Origin: Phoenix dactylifera
Lineage: Eukaryota; Streptophyta; Magnoliopsida; Arecales; Arecaceae
Assembly (NCBI RefSeq): GCF_009389715.1
Contig: NC_052409.1
Location: 1,218,001-1,282,000, forward strand
DNA length: 64,000 nt
Direction: 5' to 3'
Made by a program: the position numbers and the translations under genes. The notes below the pieces were generated by a model. It ran no database searches and had not been told where the DNA came from. It saw only the letters and a list, made by a program, of their open reading frames with translations. Positions 1-11,619 of this stretch are shown in pieces (the first letter of the stretch is position 1; every line of letters begins with the position of its first letter).

Positions 1-734
1 AGGAAAACCCAGCCGGAAGAAGAAGAAGAAGAAGAAGAAGAAAAAGAAGGAGAAGAGGAAGAAGGAGAAGAAGAAGAAGAAAGAAAGAAGGGGGGGTGGC
101 TGGTGGCTCCGGTCGGTCCTCGGCGGCCGACCGTGGCCCTCGGCGGCGGTGCTCGGCCAGCCGCCGTCGGCCACGCCGCTGTCCCGAGCCGGGCGGAGAA
201 AGAAGAAGGGAAGAAGAAGAGGAAGCAAGGGAGGAAGGGAGGGACCGAGGCTAGGAAGCCCGGCCTCCGTTCGCCCACCTCCGGCCGAACTGGTTTCGGC
301 CGGATTGACCCCGACCGGCCACCGTTGGTCGGACGAATCCTACAAAAAAATCATCTCCGAAATAGGGAAGTGAAACCGAAAACATACTCTCATTCCTTTC
401 CCCTTAAATTCATAAAAAAAATAGTAAATAAGTTATCTTCCTCACCTCCGGTTGTCGGGGAATGGATTCCCGACGGCGTTGGCGGCTCCGGCGGCACCTA
501 CGGCTCCGGCGATCGTCTCAAAAGAGGGGGAAAAGAAGAGGAAGGAATGGGGCTCTCAGAGAAGAGAACGAGAGGGAGAGAGAGAGAGAGAGAGGGGGAG
601 AGAGGGAGAGAGGGAAGAGAGGGGTGGCTTGCGGAGATCACGCTGGCCGTTCGGCCGGCATGGTCTTCGTGGGCAACCCACGATGATCCAACTGAAGTCG
701 GCACTCCTTGCCGACTTCAGTTCGGGTCTTCACA
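1..734 (-). repeat. Tekay 3' LTR, partial (cut by window edge)
   Basis: Bases 1-734 match 6131-6867 almost perfectly, which defines this as the other LTR of the same element. It ends at 734 in ...CTTCACA, the complement of the TGTGAAG start. Inside are an AAG microsatellite (about 18-100) and a GA-rich tract (about 575-625). Short reading frames in these purine tracts are low-complexity and not genes. The missing left part should be about 1.45 kb, judged from the full right LTR. Confidence 0.93.
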
Positions 735-752
735 CTCTAACCAACTAAAAAG
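735..752 (-). other. Likely polypurine-tract region next to the Tekay 3' LTR
   Basis: On the minus strand the bases directly before the LTR start are AGTTGGTTAGAG, preceded by the GAGGACGAAATTTC block that typically lies just 3' of the chromodomain in Tekay/del elements. This is where plus-strand priming should occur. The purine run is weak, interrupted by T, so the exact primer is uncertain. Confidence 0.5.
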
Positions 753-782
753 AAATTTCGTCCTCGAAATTAAAAACATACC

Positions 783-1345
783 TCAATCCGAGAACAAGGC
801 TGGATACTTCTCTCTCATCTCCTCCTCCAGCTCCCAGGTGGCTTCTCTCTCACTATGATTGCTCCACTGGACCTTGACATATGGGATAGTGCGTCTTCTC
901 AAGACTTGGTCCTTCCTATCCACTATACGGACAGGCTGCTCCACATATGTAAGATCGGCGCGAAGCTGCAAAGGTGCCACATCAATCACATGATTTGGAT
1001 CAGCAATATACTTCCTCAGCATGGAGACATGAAATACAGAATGAACTCCCGATAGAGCAGGTGGAAGTGCCAGTCTATAAGCAACAGATCCAACTCTCTC
1101 GAGAATCTCGAAGGGTCCCACATATCTCGGACTGAGCTTGCCTCGAACTCCAAACCGCATGATCCCTTTAGAAGGGGATACTCTGAGGAACACATGATCT
1201 CCGACCTGAAATTCCAATTCCCGCCTCCTGATATCTGCATAGCTTTTCTGTCTACTCTGAGCTGCTCGGAGTCGTTCTCTGATCAACTGAATCTTTTCCA
1301 CTGTCTGCTGCACCATCTCTGGACCCAAGATCTTCCAGAATATCC
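783..1345 (-). pseudogene. Tekay integrase C-terminal part plus chromodomain (remnant)
   Basis: The minus-strand frame from about 1328 to 783 encodes the integrase C-terminal tail (FQVGDHVFLRVSP motif, then the SPRYVGPFEILER block) and ends in a chromodomain (YVKVQWSNHSEREATWELEE), the targeting module of chromoviruses. The HHCC zinc finger and the D,D35E catalytic core normally found between RNase H and this tail are absent: the RNase H linker ([10 protein letters not shown]) is followed within a few codons by the tail helix ([15 protein letters not shown]). The deletion junction lies at about 1320-1345 and also changes frame. Roughly 1 kb of coding sequence is missing compared with the family. 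Confidence 0.85.
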
Positions 1346-1758
1346 TTCTGAGTAGTAATCAAGGCTGCAATATTCCCTGAAGATTTTTGGCTCAGTGCAT
1401 CTGCTACTACATTTGCCTTTCCAGGGTGATAGTGGATAGTCAGATCATAATCTTTTAACAACTCCAGCCACCTCCTCTGTCTCATGTTCAGCTCTTTTTG
1501 AGTAAAGAGATATTTCAGGCTTTTATGATCAGTATATACCTGACATGTCTCTCCATACAAATAGTGCCTCCATATTTTCAGAGCAAATACAACTGCTGCA
1601 AGCTCGAGATCATGTGTGGGATAGTTTTCTTCATAAGGCTTGAGCTGTCTAGAGGCGTAGGCAATAACTTTTTCATTCTGCATCAGCACACAGCCCAAAC
1701 CCTTCTTAGAGGCATCACTGTAAATAGTATAATCAACACCCGTGACTGGCAGAGTCAA
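1252..1758 (-). pseudogene. Tekay RNase H segment (frameshifted)
   Basis: This is the Ty3/gypsy-type RNase [14 protein letters not shown] (first Asp), the [13 protein letters not shown] block (Glu), [11 protein letters not shown] (second Asp), and the end NVVADALS with the last Asp. It follows the reverse transcriptase immediately but lies in another frame, with a one-base-type shift near 1765. The frame then runs into unrelated sequence after the integrase deletion junction. Confidence 0.88.
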
Positions 1759-4313
1759 AATAGGTGCTGAACTAGCCGGCGCTTCAATTCCTCGAAGCTC
1801 TTCTCACACTGATCTGACCACTCGAATTTCACTCCTTTGCGAGTGAGTCGAGTCAAGGGCCCAGCAATACTAGAGAAGCCTTCTACAAATCTTCTGTAAT
1901 AGCCGGCTAATCCAAGGAAACTGCGGATCTCTGATACATTTGTCGGTCTGTTCCAGTCAACTACAGCTTCGATCTTCTTCGGGTCAACCATAATTCCTTC
2001 TTTAGATACCACATGTCCCAAGAACATCACCTGATCCAGCCAGAACTGACATTTCTTCAGTTTCCCATACAATTGATTCTGTCTCAAAATTTCCAAAACA
2101 ATTTTCAAGTGTTGCTCATGCTCAGTATGACTCTTGGAATAGATTAAGATGTCATCAATAAACACAATTACAAATTTGTCCAAGAAAGGTTTAAATACCC
2201 TGTTCATCAGATCCATAAATGCAGCTGGAGCATTTGTCAACCCGAAAGGCATCACCAGATACTCATAATGGCCATATCTGGTGCGGAAGGCAGTCTTGGC
2301 TATATCAGACTCCTTTATCCTCAATTGATGATATCCAGATCGCAGATCAATCTTTGAAAACACCTGGGCACCCTGAAGCTGATCAAACAAGTCATCAATC
2401 CGGGGCAGGAGGTACCTGTTCTTGATAGTCACTTTGTTAATTTCCCGGAAATCAATGCATAGCCTCATACTGCCATCCTTCTTCCTCACAAATAACACTG
2501 GTGCACCCCAAGGAGAGACACTGGGTCGAATGAAACCCAGATCCAATAGCTCCTGCAACTGTTCCTTCAGTTCTTTTAGTTCAGCAGGGGCCATTCTGTA
2601 AGGAGGTCTAGATATGGGTGCCGTACCAAGGTTTAGATCAATGGCAAATTCCACCTCTCTAACTGGTGGTAAACCAGGAAGCTCATCAGGAAAAACATCA
2701 GGGTATTCCCTGACCACGGGTATGTCTTCAATTTTCTGTTCCGACTGTTCAGAATCCATGACGGCTGCCATATACACAGAGCACCCCTTCCTGAGAGACC
2801 GAATACCCTGTAAGGCTGCCACTATCTGAGGGGAGACACACCCTCCATCACCCACAAAATAAAACTCTTCAATGTCAGGGATTCGGAAAGTCACCCGCTT
2901 CGAGAAGCAGTCAATGGTAGCGTGATATATAGCTAACCAATCCATACCCAGAATTAAATCAAATTCATGTAAGTCCATGACAATAAGGTCAGCTTTCAAG
3001 TCTCTACCCTCTACAATTACTGGGCAAGACTTGCATATCAGTGAGGTGATCATCTTACCCCCAGCTGGGGTACTAACACATAATTCTCTCTCCAAGGGTG
3101 AGCAAAATATGTCATGCTTATGCACATATGTGGATGAAATAAAAGAGTGTGTGGCCCCTGAGTCGAATAGTGCATATGCATAAGTAGAATGTACTAATAA
3201 GGTACCTGTCACTGCCGTGTTGGATGCCTGAGCATCCTGCTGTGTCAGTGCATATACCCGTCCCTGGGTGCGAGATCCTCCTTCCCTTTGCTGCCTGAGG
3301 ACAGCTGACTGGGTAGCCTGTACTGGAGTAAAGGAAGTCTGTCGTTGAGGAGCTACAGAACTCGGTGGCCTCTGCGCAGATCTAGTACGAGGACAATTGG
3401 AAATCCTGTGACCCGGCTGACCACACCCGAAACAAACTCCAGAAACTGTCTGAGTCTGAGGGCACTCAGCTATCCGGTGGCCCTGCTGACCACACCTGAA
3501 ACATGCCCCAATACCAGGCCGTGTCTGAAGACACTCAACAGCTCTATGTCCAGTCTGGCCACACTTGAAGCACATTCCTGATATCCCCCTGCGATCCGGT
3601 GCAGTCCTCCCATATGGAACTCGCTGCCCTGCTCCTGGACGGAACTGCATAGGTCGGCGCAGATGCCGCTCACCGTCAGAATCAAAGTCCCTGGTCCTCT
3701 TTGACTTCCCTTTCTGAGCATCCTGTGTCTCCTTCCAGATGATCTCCATATTTTTAGCTCTGTCAACTAGGTCATCATAATCAGTCGAGTGAACAGCAGC
3801 TAAACCCTGACGCAGGCGAGGCCTCAGTCCTTCCTCAAATCTACTCATCCTAGATTTAGGGTCTTGGACAAGAGATGGTGCAAAACGTGACAGTCGATCG
3901 AACTCAGCCTCATAATCCTCCACAGTCATACTCCCCTGAGAGAGACTCAAAAACTCCCTCTCCAACTCCCTGATACGACTGGAAGGGAAATACTTGGAGT
4001 AGAAGGCCATGCGGAATCCCGGCCAGGTCACATATCCTGCATCCTGCATCATAGTCCTCTCCACAGACTCCCACCAATGATGAGCCCGGTCCTGAAGCAT
4101 ATAGGTGGCAAATCTGATCTTCTCCTCCTCAGTACAACCCATGGCCCTGAAAGCCTTCTCCATCTCATCTATCCACCATTCGGCCTCTTGGGGATCGGTA
4201 GTTCCCTTGAAGGCCGGAGGAGCCAACTTCCGGAATTCTGCAATGCTCCTCCCCTGATCCGACGAGCTAGCAGAGGGATGCTGTGGATGTGGGTCCCTCT
4301 GCTGTCTGACCAA
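1755..4313 (-). pseudogene. Tekay gag (main part)-protease-reverse transcriptase
   Basis: The 852-codon open frame holds a retrotransposon Gag domain (about residues 30-190, with [13 protein letters not shown] and HHWWESVE), three CCHC zinc knuckles (about 247-260, 270-283, 293-306), an aspartic protease with FDSGATHSF (near 385), and a reverse transcriptase (about 560-800). The RT has the [10 protein letters not shown] block, the [12 protein letters not shown] block and the catalytic FIDDILIYS. The frame stops near the start of RNase H because of a frameshift. Its true start is upstream in another frame (see 4169-4498). Gag binds RNA and forms particles; RT copies the RNA into cDNA. Confidence 0.9.
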
Positions 4314-4498
4314 ACCACCTCCCTGACCAGTTCCAATACTGGGGTCGATCCTCCCGCCTGATCCTGTTCTGGTCGGTCTAAAACTGTCGGAGCAATCTCC
4401 TCTTCCTGAACTCGCTCAGCTGGGCGAGGAGTCGCCGGATCATCTCCCATCGTCTCAATCAGACGACGAGGTGGTATACGAGTACGGCGGGGCGGCAT
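4169..4498 (-). pseudogene. Tekay gag N-terminus, out of frame with the rest
   Basis: The ATG at 4498 begins MPPRRTRIPPRR, a usual basic start of Tekay Gag, 170 bp from the primer site. The frame stays Gag-like to about 4330, then the Gag sequence continues in the frame of 4313-1755. A small indel between about 4313 and 4335 therefore breaks gag. Past that point the frame is meaningless. Confidence 0.7.
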
Positions 4499-4665
4499 CC
4501 TGATACAGACATAATACCACAAGTTAGGGTTAAGTCAAAAATCTTCCTATGAGTTTACTACCCCACTCTCATTTCCTCACATGTGTCCCTATGCTCCTAG
4601 GGTTTTCATTAGTTATTGTTTTTTTTTTTTTTTTGTTCTGATGTCCCTAGTGATCGTTAACCTAA

Positions 4666-4677
4666 GCTCTGATACCA
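4666..4677 (-). other. Tekay primer binding site (initiator Met tRNA)
   Basis: The minus strand reads TGGTATCAGAGC, the complement of the 3' end of plant initiator Met tRNA. It lies 7 bases inside the 5' LTR end at 4685. This fixes the polarity of the element and the inner LTR boundary. Confidence 0.93.
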
Positions 4678-4684
4678 ATAAATC

Positions 4685-6867
4685 TGTCACGCCCCGAACC
4701 CGAAGCCCGGGGCGCGAGCAGACGCCGCGCACCTGCAGGGCGGACCCCGCAGGCGCGCAAGGCAGATAAATCAAATTCCACATCAATAGCTAAACAAAGA
4801 TAAATTCCAACTTTCAATTCAAATGTCCATATATACATAAGTCAAAAGAAAAAGTCAATATCTACTAGCTAACTACATCATGATCACTCCACCCCGTAAT
4901 CCCCATAGTCACATATCATCACCTGTAAAAAATGTAAATAGTAGGAATGAGCTAACAGCTCAGTAGGCAACATCATGCAATAAAGTCATCATATAACATG
5001 TCATAATGCATATAAAAGCAGCTAAACTCATAAATCCAAAAATCCACACAATAATCTGTAAACCCGATCCGAGACTCAAAATATCTCAACCGCATGACTA
5101 CGGCCACATCACCCAGTGGCATGGTTACACCGAAGTGCCAATACAACTCTCCGAAGAGCCGCTCCACTGAGCCAACGCACCACTGTGCCGCACCCCCTGG
5201 TGCCAAACTCACGCTCCACTGAGCCGCTCCGAAGAGCAAAACGCACCCCTGTGCCGCCACTATTCTATCACCGGTGGTCGCGGTGTCGGAACTAGTTCCT
5301 CAGTACAAGTCGACAGGGCCAACGTATCATCCCATTGGCGGGGCCTAGACTATAGTCACGCGGATTTTAAAAATCAATAAATCAACTTTCCAAATCAAAG
5401 TCATAATCATACTCCCAACAGTAAAGCACATAATAATTTATAAAATTAAATATTTAATTCTAATTCTAACACGTATTGCCAATAATAAATTAATAAATCA
5501 ACATATGCAAGATACATGTTAAAATTCTACTTTAAAGCAACGGTCACCTACCTGGGATCGCTTAAAAAATTCCTGCCACAGATATCACGAACCCCTGGTT
5601 AAACATAAATATTAATTATTTAATTAATTTAGAAACATAATTTAAACTAATTCCAACCCCTTAAATTCCTAAGTTCATAAATCCAAGAATGGGCCCCCAA
5701 GATCAAACATATACCCTAAAATCAGAATCCTTTAGACCCAAGTCAATTGTGGCCCAACACAGATTAGGCCCAATTGAACCAAACCAGATTACAGGTCCAG
5801 ATCAGATCTCGGGCCCAAATCAAACCAGCCTACAGATCCAATCAAGCCCAACTCAGCCCAAAAACAGACCCCCAACCCAACCCAGACCAGGTCTGATCAG
5901 ACCATAACAAAACCCATTCACTTAAACTCAGACCCAACCCAAGCCAGGTCTGATCAGACCAGATTAGACTCAAGTCAGACTAACCCAAATTTCTGACTCA
6001 GATCCAAACCATAACCCAAATCCACTCACTCAATTCTAGATCAAACCAAATACAAGGATTAGATGGAACCGGTTCATAATCTAAACCGGTTCATGGTCTG
6101 ATCCCCACTTGAGGCACGGATTTCAAAGCAAGGAAAACCCAGCCGGAAGAAGAAGAAGAAGAAGAAGAAGAAGAAGAAGAAGGAGAAGAGGAAGAAGGAG
6201 AAGAAGAAGAAGAAAGAAAGAAGGGGGGGTGGCTGGTGGCTCCGGTCGGTCCTCGGCGGCCGACCGTGGCCCTCGGCGGCGGTGCTCGGCCAGCCGCCGT
6301 CGGCCACGCCGCTGTCCCGAGCCGGGCGGAGAAAGAAGAAGGGAAGAAGAAGAGGAAGCAAGGGAGGAAGGGAGGGACCGAGGCTAGGAAGCCCGGCCTC
6401 CGTTCGCCCACCTCCGGCCGAACTGGTTTCGGCCGGATTGACCCCGACCGGCCACCGTTGGTCGGACGAATCCTACAAAAAAATCATCTCCGAAATAGGG
6501 AAGTGAAACCGAAAACATACTCTCATTCCTTTCCCCTTAAATTCATAAAAAAAATAGTAAATAAGTTATCTTCCTCACCTCCGGTTGTCGGGGAATGGAT
6601 TCCCGACGGCGTTGGCGGCTCCGGCGGCACCTACGGCTCCGGCGATCGTCTCAAAAGAGGGGGAAAAGAAGAGGAAGGAATGGGGCTCTCAGAGAAGAGA
6701 ACGAGAGGGAGAGAGAGAGAGAGAGAGGGGGAGAGAGGGAGAGAGGGAAGAGAGGGGTGGCTTGCGGAGATCACGCTGGCCGTTCGGCCGGCATGGTCTT
6801 CGTGGGCAACCCACGATGATCCAACTGAAGTCGGCACTCCTTGCCGACTTCAGTTCGGGTCTTCACA
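4685..6867 (-). repeat. Tekay 5' LTR, full length
   Basis: The LTR is about 2.18 kb. It runs on the minus strand from TGTGAAGACCC (6867) to CGGGGCGTGACA (4685), with TG..CA ends. It includes a C/A-rich stretch with repeated CCCAACCC-like words (about 5690-6040) and an AAG microsatellite (6147-6225). The reading frames inside come from these simple sequences and are not genes. Confidence 0.92.
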
Positions 6868-7832
6868 AAAGCAAAGGACCAACAGAAGCCATCGCACAAG
6901 CACAGCAGCTCTCTCTTTTTCCTTGGCCCGAAGGGAGTTCGAGATCTCCACGGCTGTTTCCTCCGAGATAGAATACCCGCAAGCCCTCCCCCACCCAATT
7001 TAAGAAGTTCATGCGGAACTGTTAAGGGCAAAATCTTTTTCCTCCTCTTACATTATTTTGAATAATTAGGCTAAAAATTTTATCGAATTCATAAATTAGC
7101 CTAGTACAAAACTATTCAAAACTATCCAGCAAAATTATAAAATTATAAATTGGATTAGACCTATATTCATAAATATTCTTGAATCGATTTGGAATGAGCC
7201 GGCCTGAATCATATAACTCTAGGGTTACATACTATTTTTTTTTTCCTTCTTCCTATATAAGGTTCAGATTGGCTCCTTTCAAAGCTATTCATGGGCACTT
7301 ATGAATATAGATTTAGTCTAGCATATAATCTTACGATTTTGCTTACTAGTCCAACCAACAAATTGAATAAAATTTTTAGCCTAATCATCTAAACAAACCG
7401 TAAGAAGGAACTAGTTTCACCGTATTAATCTTTCACCGCCCCCATGGCTCTCAAGCAGGCAGCTCCTTCTATGATCCCCGGTGGCTTTGGAAGACTCGAG
7501 CGCCGGACCTGATGCCGTCTGAATTGGATTCTCTTCCAAGGGATCCTGAGGTTGGAGAGAAGACTTATTGATCCAAACATTAAAATCAATCACTCAGAAT
7601 TTTTTCTCAAAACTCATTGAGAAGTAAACAGATCCCTGCGTGGGTTACTCCATGTCCACCATTTTGGTCTTTCAACTTATTGGTCCATTTTCTCCCAAAA
7701 ACAATGCACATCCTTCGGTTTGAGGAAGCCAAAATATTAACCCTCCACAAGACATCGTGCTTGAGAACCAAGAAATATCTGAGCAATCCATCAGTTTGCT
7801 CAATGCCGCAGGTATCTGAAAGCATGAGTGCT
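6868..7832. other. Intergenic, no gene recognised
   Basis: This AT-rich stretch lies between the Tekay LTR and the last exon of the next gene. A moderately GC-rich piece at 7440-7560 has no convincing coding signal. The stretch includes the 3' flank of the minus-strand gene that ends at 7833. Confidence 0.5.
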
Positions 7833-8960
7833 TCAGAGTTCCAGCACCACAACTGCCAATTCATGGAACAGATAAGAAAAGGTCACACGTAACCCTTAAC
7901 AATTCTCTACCTCACATGGGAAGACATGGGGAAATTAAAGATTTGATGAAGCTTACAGTCAGAGTCTGTAGTTATCCAATGTCCGGTCCTCACGTAATCT
8001 TCAGTCTTCGAGCTAGCATTCGCATCACATTCTGAACTCCGAAAATTAGCTGAAAGATTGGAAGAATTCTTCGCCCATGTTTGATCATATCCAGACATCG
8101 ATGCCAGCGATACTGGAGAATACACGGATGATGAAGTCGAGCAGCCGCCCACATCCCATCTGAAACTTCTACTAGAATTTGAACTTGTATCATCCACTTG
8201 GGCTTTAAGAGCCACGCTCTTTTGGAAGTAGAAGACCTTCGTCGATAAGAATGAGATTAAAGATCAGTACTTATACAGCTTAAAGAAAATAAGAGATCAG
8301 TAGCTTCAGATCATAGGAGCAAGCAACCAAGACGCAGCTTCCCCTTTGTTAAGTGCTTACCTTCTTCCATCCCTTGCTTCCACCTTTATGGGACTTGGCA
8401 GCAGCAGCCCATCTAAGAAGCTCCTTCATTCGAGAAACTGCCTTCCTTGGCTGGCCCTTGCGAACATCTTTCTCGGAGCCATTGCTGCTCTCCCCACCAT
8501 TAGAGCCAGTCGACGCAGAATCACATATTGGTAGGACTTTGCAGCCTACGTTTGGGGACCCTGCCTTGTGGCCCATCCTCAGCTCGCTGTTCTCAGGGTG
8601 CCACAAATTTTGATTCAAATAGAGGCTTCTGAGATGCTTCGAGTGCAGTGTGTTATAAAAGCATGTCCTCTCTCCTCATTAGAATTGCGAATGTTCTTTT
8701 ATTTCCCTCCTCATCCTCTTCTTCTTCCAATTCTACTTTCCAGCTCTGGGGTGAAACACCTCGATTATATATGACCAAATCTGTTGGTTTCAGTTCATCT
8801 AAGCATTTGACAAATGTCGTTAAAAGTAGGTCGAAAACGATGTCGGCAAGATACTTTGTTCGGCAAACAAAATGAAGAAAGATCAGATTCATGAGCTGTA
8901 CGTTACCTTCAAACTCCCTCTTCCTTCTGCCACGAGTACTAGTGACCTCCGAATGGTCAT
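7833..8960 (-). CDS. Conserved plant protein of unknown function (multi-exon; 5' exons unsure)
   Basis: Three exons are well supported on the minus strand. One ends at 8361 (GGAAGAAG|GTAAGC) and encodes LWHPENSELRMGHKAGSP and SRMKELLRWAAAAKSHKGG. The next, 8236-7957, begins VFYFQKSVALKAQ and contains FRWDVGGCSTSSSVYSP and GHWITTDSD. The last, 7852-7833, supplies FVVLEL and the stop. Introns are 8360-8237 and 7956-7853, with phases that match. I recognise the FRWDVxSCSTxSS and WITTDxDFVVLEL blocks from a plant-wide uncharacterised family. There is no signal peptide or membrane segment in the visible part. Upstream, an acidic stretch (KVELEEEEDEEGN, about 8735-8700) could be coding or part of a 110-bp intron 8735-8626, and a further exon may lie at 8905-8975. 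The start codon is undecided. Confidence 0.6.
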
Positions 8961-8975
8961 GCGGTGGTTTGAACA

Positions 8976-11619
8976 GCCATCGCAGGATCTAACGTCAAGC
9001 AATTCACAGCAATTTGTAACGTGAGTGAACATGCATAGTCATAGTTCGAGTTATCTTAAGACTAATTTAATCACCAAACTTTACATGCATGTTCGCTAGC
9101 TGTAATGTGATGACAATAGTTGTGGTACGTGCGAATCTTTGGTGGTCAAGGACAGCAACCCTGATAGATTTCTATACAAATATTTTCTCTGTCGCTCCTG
9201 TCTCTCTCTATCTCCACCCTTAAAATAAAAAAGCATCAGATCAGAGAATCAATTGAGAGTTGGAATTTATCAAAGGCAAGGTGGTGGGAAGACAGCAGAG
9301 CGCAAGATTAGAGTGTGTTGGCTATTAAGAGAGCATATGGATGGTGGTCAAGGGGTAGATTTGGAGATGGTTTATATGCGCAATGAGGTGGTCATGTGAG
9401 GTGTGTGTGTATATATATATATATATATCTGCCCTTTTCGGTGGGTGTCCCACATGGGCGACACGCCATCTAACGTCAACCAATCCTCCTCAGGTAGTAT
9501 TAAAAGGCTCGAGACGTACTTACTTTTGGTAATGCATGTGTTGAAGTTCCGTTTGCTTCCTTACCTTTGAGGCATTTGCGGCACTCATGGGACGCGTCGC
9601 GACCTTTTCCATTTGAATGCGAAGCGGTAGTTCGAGCTGAAGCACCCAACGAGATAGAGTCATCACACATTTTTCAAACGAGATAGAGTCATCACACATT
9701 TTTCGGAAGACAAACAGAGCTATAGATTAGATTGCTTTCTTCATGGCTCGGCACTTCGATAAGTTTGTTTGAACGAGGGCCACTGGAATCTCTTCTTCTT
9801 TGTATCACTTTTTTTCTTTTGACTTGTCTGGCTGTACTCATGTGATGGCAATATGAAATGCCAGTTAAAAAAAAAAAGAAGAGGGCATATAGTTGTTTCA
9901 AGTCAAGGTGGAGAGTTTTGGTGAGAGAAATCTAGGTAGGCTCTCCATATTCGAAGACCCATGTGGTTTCTGATCAGACCGTCCAACTCTGTCTCAATTG
10001 CTCTTTCACGTATTTATTTTTTAAAAAAAATATTTGTTACCTCATCTAAATTCTAAGATCTTTCTCCCCAGCATGCTCTGTCTCCTTATTCTTTCTTGTT
10101 TTTTCCTTGATCAAATGAGATGAGATCTAATTAGATTTCAAAACTAAAATAACAAAAAATTTCAAAAGAACGAAAGAAAATTTCGGAATATATCTCCAAT
10201 CCCGTCTCAACAGCCCATCTCTCTCTCACACACACCCCATCCCCATAAACCCTCATCCTTCTTCTTGCCCTTGATGCCAGACTTTCTTATCCTCATTTTC
10301 ATCAATCCTAATCTCGGTCGTCAGCAGTTGGGAGCATAGCTAATCACGGGCCAAACTTAAGTATAAATAACATCAAGTTTTACATCAGCCCAGCCTGAAG
10401 TGTGATTAAAAATGAATAGAATTTAGGCCCGAGCCTCGGCCCATAATTAGCTCTAGTTGGCGGGCCCTTTGCCGACATTTTATTGAGGTAAAAAGACAAT
10501 AATAGCCTCCATCCCATCTCCCAAGTCCTTCAGCCTTCTCCTTCCTTTAATAACATAATAATATTATATAATCAATATTTAATATGATACAATGGATAAT
10601 ATTATATTATAATAGTATAATATTACATAATTAATATTAAATTATTCTCTCTTTTTTTTGGAATATATAAAGCAATTAACTTGAATTGTGTTTTTTTAAG
10701 GAAGAAATAGTGAAGTTAGAGAGGACAAACCTATCCACTTTCCAGAAATATAGCTTCAAACCCCTATAAATAACTACACAGTATATTCTAACATGTCCTT
10801 AGCATCCAAACACATTCTCCCAACAGCATCTTTTACCAAACACGAGATAAATTTGAAACCCATAAAACCGAGTCTCATTCACGCCGCTTGATCTTCCTTC
10901 TCTAAAACTAGGTGTCATCAAAACCGGTTCCAAACAAAGCCTACAAGAGAGCAACAACCAGTTTTGTATCATCCTACGATTAAGAACTAGAAGCTTTTCA
11001 AGCTGGTCAATTGAGATTTTTTCTTTTGACAGAAAGGAAAAACATTCCTCCTTCATTTTCTATTAAAAACCATTGTAATTGCTTGCAGCAAAACCTGATT
11101 TTAGACAACATAGATTAGGAACCATGGACGCCAGCACCTTTCCCTGGTAATGCGCACCAAATCACCTTCAAATGACTATGGTTAATATACCTTCAGCTGC
11201 AATATAATACTTCAGAAATGGCACACTACACAATACATCAGACCTAAGTTCTTGACCGGCTTTTGCCATTTCACAGTGAGGGGAGAAAATGGTTTTATAT
11301 GAACTGTTAAGACTCCTAACACAACTCATGTCATGCCACTGCCAAAAAGGCTAGCCTCAACAAAGGATGGTCTATCACTTTCAAAGGGGCATTCCGTCGG
11401 TGAGACGATAGTACATGTAAAACAAAATAATAATATGAGCTATATTCTTGAAGCAATTCAAGGTCCTGGGAAGGTTGTTCCTAACCTAATTTATTGTTTG
11501 CAGATTTGTCAAAACCGAACTGCATAAGAAAAGATACCCACAAGATTACACTAGAGCCTTCCACCAACAATCAGAAAGAAATGAAGTAATGAATTTTACG
11601 CAAATTATAAAAATCCGCA
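8976..11619. other. Intergenic, no gene recognised
   Basis: The stretch separates the 5' side of the unknown-protein gene from the 3' end of the beta-adaptin gene (both minus strand). It contains a GT/AT microsatellite at about 9400-9428, a duplicated word (AACGAGATAGAGTCATCACA at 9649 and 9678) and very AT-rich DNA at 10550-10660. No frame has credible coding features. Confidence 0.5.
9649..9703. repeat. Short tandem duplication, about 29-bp unit x2
   Basis: The unit AACGAGATAGAGTCATCACA plus CATTTTTC occurs twice in a row. It is probably a simple slippage duplication in the intergenic region. Confidence 0.8.

Larger units (their letters stand above)
1..6867 (-). mobile_element. Ty3/gypsy LTR retrotransposon, Tekay (chromovirus) type, defective
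   Basis: The element reads on the minus strand: right LTR (5'), primer site, gag, protease, reverse transcriptase, RNase H, integrase C-terminus with chromodomain, left LTR (3', cut by the window edge). The Tekay assignment rests on the C-terminal chromodomain after the integrase tail, a primer site matching the 3' end of initiator Met tRNA, and LTR ends TGTGAAGACCC and CGGGGCGTGACA. The two visible LTR stretches (1-734 and 6131-6867) differ only in a few AAG repeats and a base or so. The internal region has at least two frameshifts and lacks the integrase zinc finger and catalytic core, so this copy cannot move by itself. The host sequence after the right end begins AAAGC; the left flank is outside the window, so the target duplication cannot be checked. 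Confidence 0.92.

Noticed and set aside
103-858. Open frame of 251 codons over the left LTR, and its twin at 6236-7003
   Set aside because: They lie in AAG/GA-rich LTR sequence, translate to Arg/Glu/Gly-rich low complexity, and run out of the LTR into unrelated flanks with different endings.
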